A stretch of DNA of 64,000 bases from contig NC_087380.1 in the NCBI RefSeq assembly GCF_963675165.1, forward strand, positions 4,021,803 through 4,085,802, given 5' to 3'. Positions 58,312 to 64,000 of the stretch are shown piece by piece. The translations under genes were made by a program, and so were the position numbers. Source of the DNA: Halichondria panicea (Eukaryota; Porifera; Demospongiae; Suberitida; Halichondriidae). The notes beneath the pieces were generated by a model that had not been told where the DNA came from, made no database searches, and was given only the letters and a program-made list of their open reading frames with translations. Position 1 is the first letter of the stretch, and each line of letters starts with the position of its first letter.

Positions 58312-60382
58312 CAGTGGACCAAAGTGGCCAACTTCAATTTAGAATCTGGTGCGTATATATTTCATTTTTTTATTTTTTTATTTTTATAATAATTCTGCAA
58401 AATGCATGGATACACTAGTAGCATATTATGCTAACCTAATGTGTGCCCTGTATATATTACCTACAATAGCGAGTACAAATTAAAAATAAAGACTAATATT
58501 ATACTAATGCAAGTGACAGAGTACATTTCTCTTAAATGACAAAATCGATGTACTTTCCTGCAGCTCCAGTGGTAATTCATTCCATACAGATATTGCTTTT
58601 GGGAAAAAAGAGTTCGCATATGCATTTGTTCTGCAAATTGGTCTTTCAAACTGTATATTTTTTGTGCTTCTTAAATTGAGAGGGCATACTCTTCTTTCCA
58701 GTGGTGGATCAGGGAATTTAAAGTTACCATTTATTACCTGGTAAAGGTATGATAGTTTCAGGTACAATCTTCTTGTGGAAAGGGACGGTAGGTCCACAGT
58801 ATATAATAGGGAGTCGTAGTCCCTATTCCAAAGTTTTGTGCAGATTTTAAGGGCAAACTTTTGTACTTTTTCTATTTTGTGAGAATTTGTTTTTTGGTGT
58901 GGATCCCAAACAGGGGCAGCATATTCCAGTTTTGATCTCACAAGTGAGATGTAGAGTTGTCTTAAACATTCTAGTGACGAGTGGCCATAGAACTGTCGGT
59001 AAAATATTACTTAATATTAAAAAAAAAAATTAAAAATATTAATTAATTATACCAACTTGCTTGCAGGCATTTCTGCACATTCCTTCTACATGTATGTGTT
59101 TTGACCATGAGAGGTCGTGAGAGATCCACACGCCAAGGTACTTGTAGTGGTCAACTTTAAGTAGGGGACGTCCACTGATATTGAGACACATGTTGGGAAG
59201 TGGTGGGCTGAATTTTCTTGATATAGTCATGTATTTACACTTGCTTTGGATTTCTTTCAGACCATGCTTGGAGTTGATCAATATCTCCTTGCAATTTTAG
59301 ATAATCTTCAGGAGATTGAATAGGATGGTAAAGAAGAAGATCATCAGCATAGAGCAAGAGACTTCCTTCATTTTGATGTAGATCGATGTCATTTATATAG
59401 ATTAGGAAAAGAAGAGGTCCCAGCACTGAACCCTGGGGAACTCCTGACACAACCTCCGAGATATTTGATGACTTTCCATTTATTATGACATATTGTGCAT
59501 GATCTATTCCTGAGGTAGCTTGCTACCCAAGATACCAGATGAGGATCTAGGTTCAGATTGGTTAGCTTACTCATCAATATCGAGTGAGGAACCTTGTCAA
59601 ATGCTTTTTTGAAATCAAAAAAGACTGCACATACACTCTGACCATCTTCAAGCAGTTTGTGCCAATTGTGCACTGCCGTAAGCAGCGCACCTGTGGTGGA
59701 TTTTCCTTTAGTGAAACCCCATTGTTTATTCGAGAGGAAAGATATATCTTTTAGATGTTCTAAGATTTTACTATACATATGTTTTTCCAGGAGCTTTACA
59801 AGGATGGAGAGTAGCGATATTGGGCGATAGTTTAAGGGATCAGACTTGTCGTTTGATTTGGGTATTGGAGTGACATGAGCCAATTTCCAGTCGTATGGCA
59901 GTTCACAGTTTTTTATCGATATATTGTTATACTTGGGGTGATCGTTTCAGCAGTAGCCTTCAGCATTTTGGCGGAGATTCCGTCAGGACCATTTGCTTTT
60001 GTGGTGTCTAGATTTGATAACAGGTTGAATACTTCATCTTCTGTGCAGCGTAAGTTCTCAGGTAAGTCTCTTGTTGGTTGTTTAAAGGAATCTGGGTCAA
60101 GAGGAGGAAGTGAATGGTTGAAATTGGCATAAAACTGTTTGTTAAGGACCTGGGCCTTTTCTTCATCGTGTTCGATTTTGCAGCCATTTACTACAAGACA
60201 TGGGATAGAGCTATCTGATTTTCTCAGGTATTTCAGAGCTGTCCAAAATTTTTTTGACTGAGGCTTGAGGGTGTATATGAAATTAGGTTCTGCTGCCATG
60301 GCTATGAGCTTTTACACAGTGCATGCGCAGTGGACCAAAGTGGCCAAGTTAAATTTAGGACTGCCATCACAGAATCTGGTGC
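58312..60382. repeat. Long flanking direct repeat of the LINE insertion
   Basis: 58312-58352 and 60328-60382 share 20 exact bases (CAGTGGACCAAAGTGGCCAA) and then ..AATTTAG and AATCTGGTGC. The right copy has 13-15 extra bases (ACTGCCATCAC). This is read as a target-site duplication that has since diverged. Confidence 0.75.
58352..60328 (-). mobile_element. 5'-truncated non-LTR retrotransposon (jockey/CR1-like)
   Basis: Read on the minus strand from 60299: ALKYLRKSDSSIPCL, TKANGPDGISAKMLK, PLNYRPISLLSILVKLLEKH, FFDFKKAFDKVPH, SGVPQGSVLGPLLFLIYIND, LLLYADDLLLYH with catalytic YADD, then HYKYLGVWISHDLSW, and a C-terminal AAPVWDPHQKTNSHKIEKVQ block. At least four frame breaks (near 59900, 59450, 59240, 58960) kill it. 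No endonuclease is present. The low-coordinate end carries an A-rich tail (AAAATAAAAAAATAAAAAAA type). A roughly 41-base direct repeat (CAGTGGACCAAAGTGGCCAA) flanks it at 58312-58352 and 60328-60382. Confidence 0.92.
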
Positions 60383-60791
60383 TATCAGCTCGTGTATATG
60401 TATAGCTATCACTGGACTATGCAAAGTGAAGTGAGCTCTGACAGTCTGTGCATGAGGTTCCATTCAGCAAGCTTTTTTTAGGTGATCATGCAGTTATACC
60501 AGGAACAGCTAATATAATTCTAGCTTCCTGTAAAAGGTATAAATAAATTATAGCAGATTAAATATATTGTATCTATAGACCAATCGTTACTGCATGAGCT
60601 GGACTTGATCGAAGCATAATTATAATTATATATAAGCGTATAGATCTTAACACAACAATCTACCTAGTGACCATGTCCACTCTATCAGGCAAGCTGCTAT
60701 TTCAGAAAATAGCCACGGCTTAAAAACTCACGCTGGATACAGCATTATTATTATAAATGGCCGCACACTATACCATGCATCTCAACAGCTT
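60383..60791. other. Intergenic, nothing recognised
   Basis: TTTCAGAAAATAGCCACGGCT at about 60700 recurs at about 61472 (…AGCCGTGGCT), suggesting a further old repeat. No gene is seen. Confidence 0.4.
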
Positions 60792-61331
60792 AATTCAATC
60801 ATAGATTGAAGAGTTATAGGGATAGGAAACGGTTGGTATCTCGAGTAACATCTGCGCTATATACGCTGCAGTTTAATCGAGGCCATCACAACAATATCTA
60901 TTTCTACACCCATGCAGTGCATAATAAACTACAAGTAACTGTGCTTAGTCCATGCAACTTACTTATATTTTAAGGTCTATACCTATTGTAGTAGTCATAA
61001 CCAGCACGCTTACACGTTACATGTTCCAATAGCTCTAAAACAGCCTTGGGAACATATAACTTTATTGGAAAGTCTCTTTTTACTGGGTATGGTCAGTCAT
61101 TAGCAAGTACTACACGTGGCTCATAGACTAGGCGTGTTATAAGTTGCTGAAAGAGATGATTTCTCGAGGAAACACAGCTTTGGGAGTTACCCGGCAAAAA
61201 TGTGCTTAATAGCCTCGTTCATAGGGAGTAACGCGGATAATTTTCGAGGCTCCACTGCAGATTCAATGTAAAATCCTCACGTGCACCACTCTGTTTCCTA
61301 TCCCTCTAACTCTTCAATCTATGATTCAATC
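60792..61331. mobile_element. 540-bp MITE with GATTGAAGAGTTA...GGATAGGAAAC ends
   Basis: The left end AATCATAGATTGAAGAGTTA plus AGGGATAGGAAAC is inverted at 61289-61331 with one mismatch over about 37 bases. No transposase. Ends resemble those at 32444 and 33640. Confidence 0.8.
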
Positions 61332-62262
61332 AACTCAAAAACCTGAATGGAAAACACAACGATAAAACACACTTTATTAATTTGTACACACACATGCATG
61401 CAATGCCATGCACATACATTGTTAATCCAGCCACACTTAGACAGTGGAGCTTGGCAAGAATAGTGAGGAAGCCACATTTCAGAAAATAGCCGTGGCTAAA
61501 ACAACCCTACCTCGAATCTAATGACTGCATGATTTTGCGGTGCAAAGATAATGCTCTTGTCTGCCAAACTACACCCAAAACGTCACATCCGGCCGTAATA
61601 AAAATAAAAACAAAAACGTATATATCACATATAGTTAGGGGCAGCCAGAACTGGCAGGTATACATTTCAGGGCAAGTGTGGTAGTATAAACAACTATAGC
61701 TAGCAATCCATGCCAAACCAAATGGCGGGTATATTGAGGTGGCCGTACTTCAGATAGCCAGAATAGCGAGAGTCGATGATACTGTACACACATAATATAC
61801 TTTATACCCACCTCATGATAGAGTTCTCCTCCGTGGATCATTCAGATCACCACAGTCTTGTGTAGTCAGAGAGGGAGCTGATTTTAGAGGCTCTGCCTTC
61901 AGTTGAGAAAGCTACTGTAAAGGTTTCTTCACAGGGCACTTGCATTTCCTCCACAAGGAGATTAATAACCAGCCAAATAGCACATTCACCAATGCTAGTA
62001 TATACATCAGTGTTGTGATGATTGAGGGGGAAAATGAACTGCACTGCACTTGTGAAGAGTTGAGAGTAAGGCTTCCACTGTCTGTTTGTACATCAACGGT
62101 TATGATTTAAAGTTGAGCCGCTTACACCTTTTGCATCATCACAACACCATGACATCAGGAAAGAGAGTTAACAGTCTCTGATATAGAGGGACATCCAGCC
62201 ACCATGTATAACTGCAGTAACACACTCGTGCTCCAAGGAGGTCCACATACCTTTTCCACTTT
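61332..62262. other. Intergenic, nothing recognised
   Basis: Short frames here overlap on both strands and match nothing known to me. Confidence 0.5.
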
Positions 62263-62750
<488 letters not shown>

Positions 62751-62797
62751 TCAAGCTTTCATCCATATGAGTCATCTGACACTTCCATGTCATGCGC

Positions 62798-63010
62798 ATG
62801 GATGGACTGTGTATGCCTGTGCTAACACTGTATTAGGGAGCATTACTAAATAGCGTGAACAACTAACACCAAAAACATTTGCAAAGTACATGTGAATGAC
62901 GTTGTAACGGATTGTAGTCATGCACTCGCTGAATTTCTTGCTTTTTTTGCTTTTCTTGGCCAATCCTAGCAACGTTTCACATTGCAAATGTTTTTTTAGT
63001 CCGACGTATT
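62798..63010. repeat. Dispersed repeat matching 41205-41480
   Basis: GGACTGTGTATGCCTGTGCT, GACGTTGTAACGGATTG and GCCAATCCTAGCAA with TTTCACATTGCAAATGTTTT are shared with the other copy in the same order. Confidence 0.75.
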
Positions 63011-64000
63011 GTCACATGCATGTTTCTTATACCCTACTGTACCGAGATTACGCCCACCCTAATTGCATGCTACAAATTAAGCAGATACAGGTGGGATGGA
63101 CTTAATTTTGAAAACCAGTAGTTTTGCCTCGAAATTAAGTCCTCCCAGGTGTTGGCCTCAATTATGCCCACTCAGTAAATTTTCTGTCTGCTTCTGAGGC
63201 CTGCTAGCTCTTGAAATACAATGAATATACATCAATGGTAGCTAAGTATAAAGAAAAGTATCAGAAGGTTGGTCTTCAACAGGGATTCAGAGGATTGTCC
63301 TTGTCTCAAATGGGCGCGAGCCCTGAGACTCGTCCCATATTAGCGAGTACCGAATATCCGTGTGTCTGTCTGTCTGTTTGTTTGTCCCAGTCAGTTTAGC
63401 ATGACGGTCGCTGCATTTTCTAACGATCATTTATACCGGCAAGCAATTGGCAAGACATTAATATTTCTACTGGATGAAACTGATACAGCTCAACAACTAA
63501 GGCAATAAGCAATGGCGTTTCCTATGCCATATCAAACACACTATATGCTGGCAAGGCTAAGAGAAGTTTGACAACAAGTATAGGAGCTAATATAATGAGA
63601 CAGAAGCTTTGTCTGTCGTCAAAAGGTTAAAGAGATCTTTAGGAAACAGCAAGTCGAGCAAGTCGAACAAGTGATTACTACTCCTATATACAACTTCTTT
63701 TTGCTAATGTTCGCCCCACACAATGCTTCCAGCATCCCCTAGTTATTAACTCGAGGCGCGCTGCGGCGCCACTGGTTACAGTAGTTGGTCTGTCTGTCTG
63801 TCGGTCTGTTTGTGTATTCTGAGTCTACTCACTCGGATATGATATATAGCACTGTGTTTGTACCATGGATAGCCTCAACACAACAAGTAGTAGTTTTAAT
63901 GTATACTTACCCTCACATATCACATATGCAGTCAATCTATATAGAGCTAGAGCTAGAGAAGGACAATCTTCAAGTGCTGCCAAATGTGTGTCCCAGTAGA
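63011..64000. other. Right end of window, short TCTG repeats, no gene
   Basis: (TGTC)n-like runs at 63360-63390 and 63787-63810 follow related text (CCGTGTGTCTGTCTG). A short frame (GLSLSQMGASPETRP) is not recognised. Confidence 0.5.

Noticed and set aside
60792-61331. 9-bp duplication for this MITE
   Set aside because: Flanks were compared and no matching duplication was found.

Overview
The window looks like nuclear DNA of an early-branching animal, most likely a demosponge. It has spliced genes with short phased introns, an animal-type sacsin-like giant protein, KDZ-type and retroviral-type (rve) transposase relatives, and a dense load of palindromic mini-transposons and non-LTR retroelements. 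The sponge assignment is an inference from gene content and base-composition style, not from a marker gene.

Left part (1-21.7 kb, minus strand). One sacsin-like gene spans 17768 to 819 in three exons. The first is a 40-codon exon, the second carries the first Hsp90-like ATPase motif, and the third is a 12.8 kb exon with two more ATPase repeats, a J domain and a C-terminal HEPN domain. One frameshift near 7371 splits the giant exon into two long open frames. Both sides still look like sacsin, so it is either an assembly error or a very young lesion. The introns are filled with mini-transposons. Upstream on the same strand lies a short two-exon Myb/SANT-like gene (21704-20901).

Middle (21.8-38 kb). 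A nest of palindromic elements is followed by a segmental duplication. Positions 23610-28110 are a near-identical copy of 182-4780 and hold a 5'-truncated sacsin-like pseudogene with two nonsense codons. Further right are a large foldback element with inverted minisatellite arms, a Death-fold-like exon, LINE fragments and a 1.1 kb Mutator-like mini-element with a 9-bp target duplication and exon-like cargo.

Right part (38-64 kb). A compact four-exon PHD-finger gene (40299-39331) sits beside a nine-exon KDZ-type transposase-like gene (43968-41591) that has a frameshift and a late nonsense codon. Further on are a Ty3/Gypsy remnant, a partial gene with a domain seen in sponge and cnidarian proteins, a decayed rve-type integrase gene (50490-54352), a second cargo-bearing Mutator-like element (56392-57650), a 5'-truncated LINE with long flanking duplications (58352-60328), several MITEs and a 150-bp CT microsatellite.

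The strongest unusual signal is one family of elements with ends TAGCCTCG...CGAGGCTA. Three copies have perfect 9-bp flanking duplications at 59-79 bp total size, one 1.1 kb copy has the same 9-bp signature, and two large copies share an exon-intron-exon-like cargo with a 51-bp intron. This resembles Pack-MULEs and would be worth testing in a sponge.
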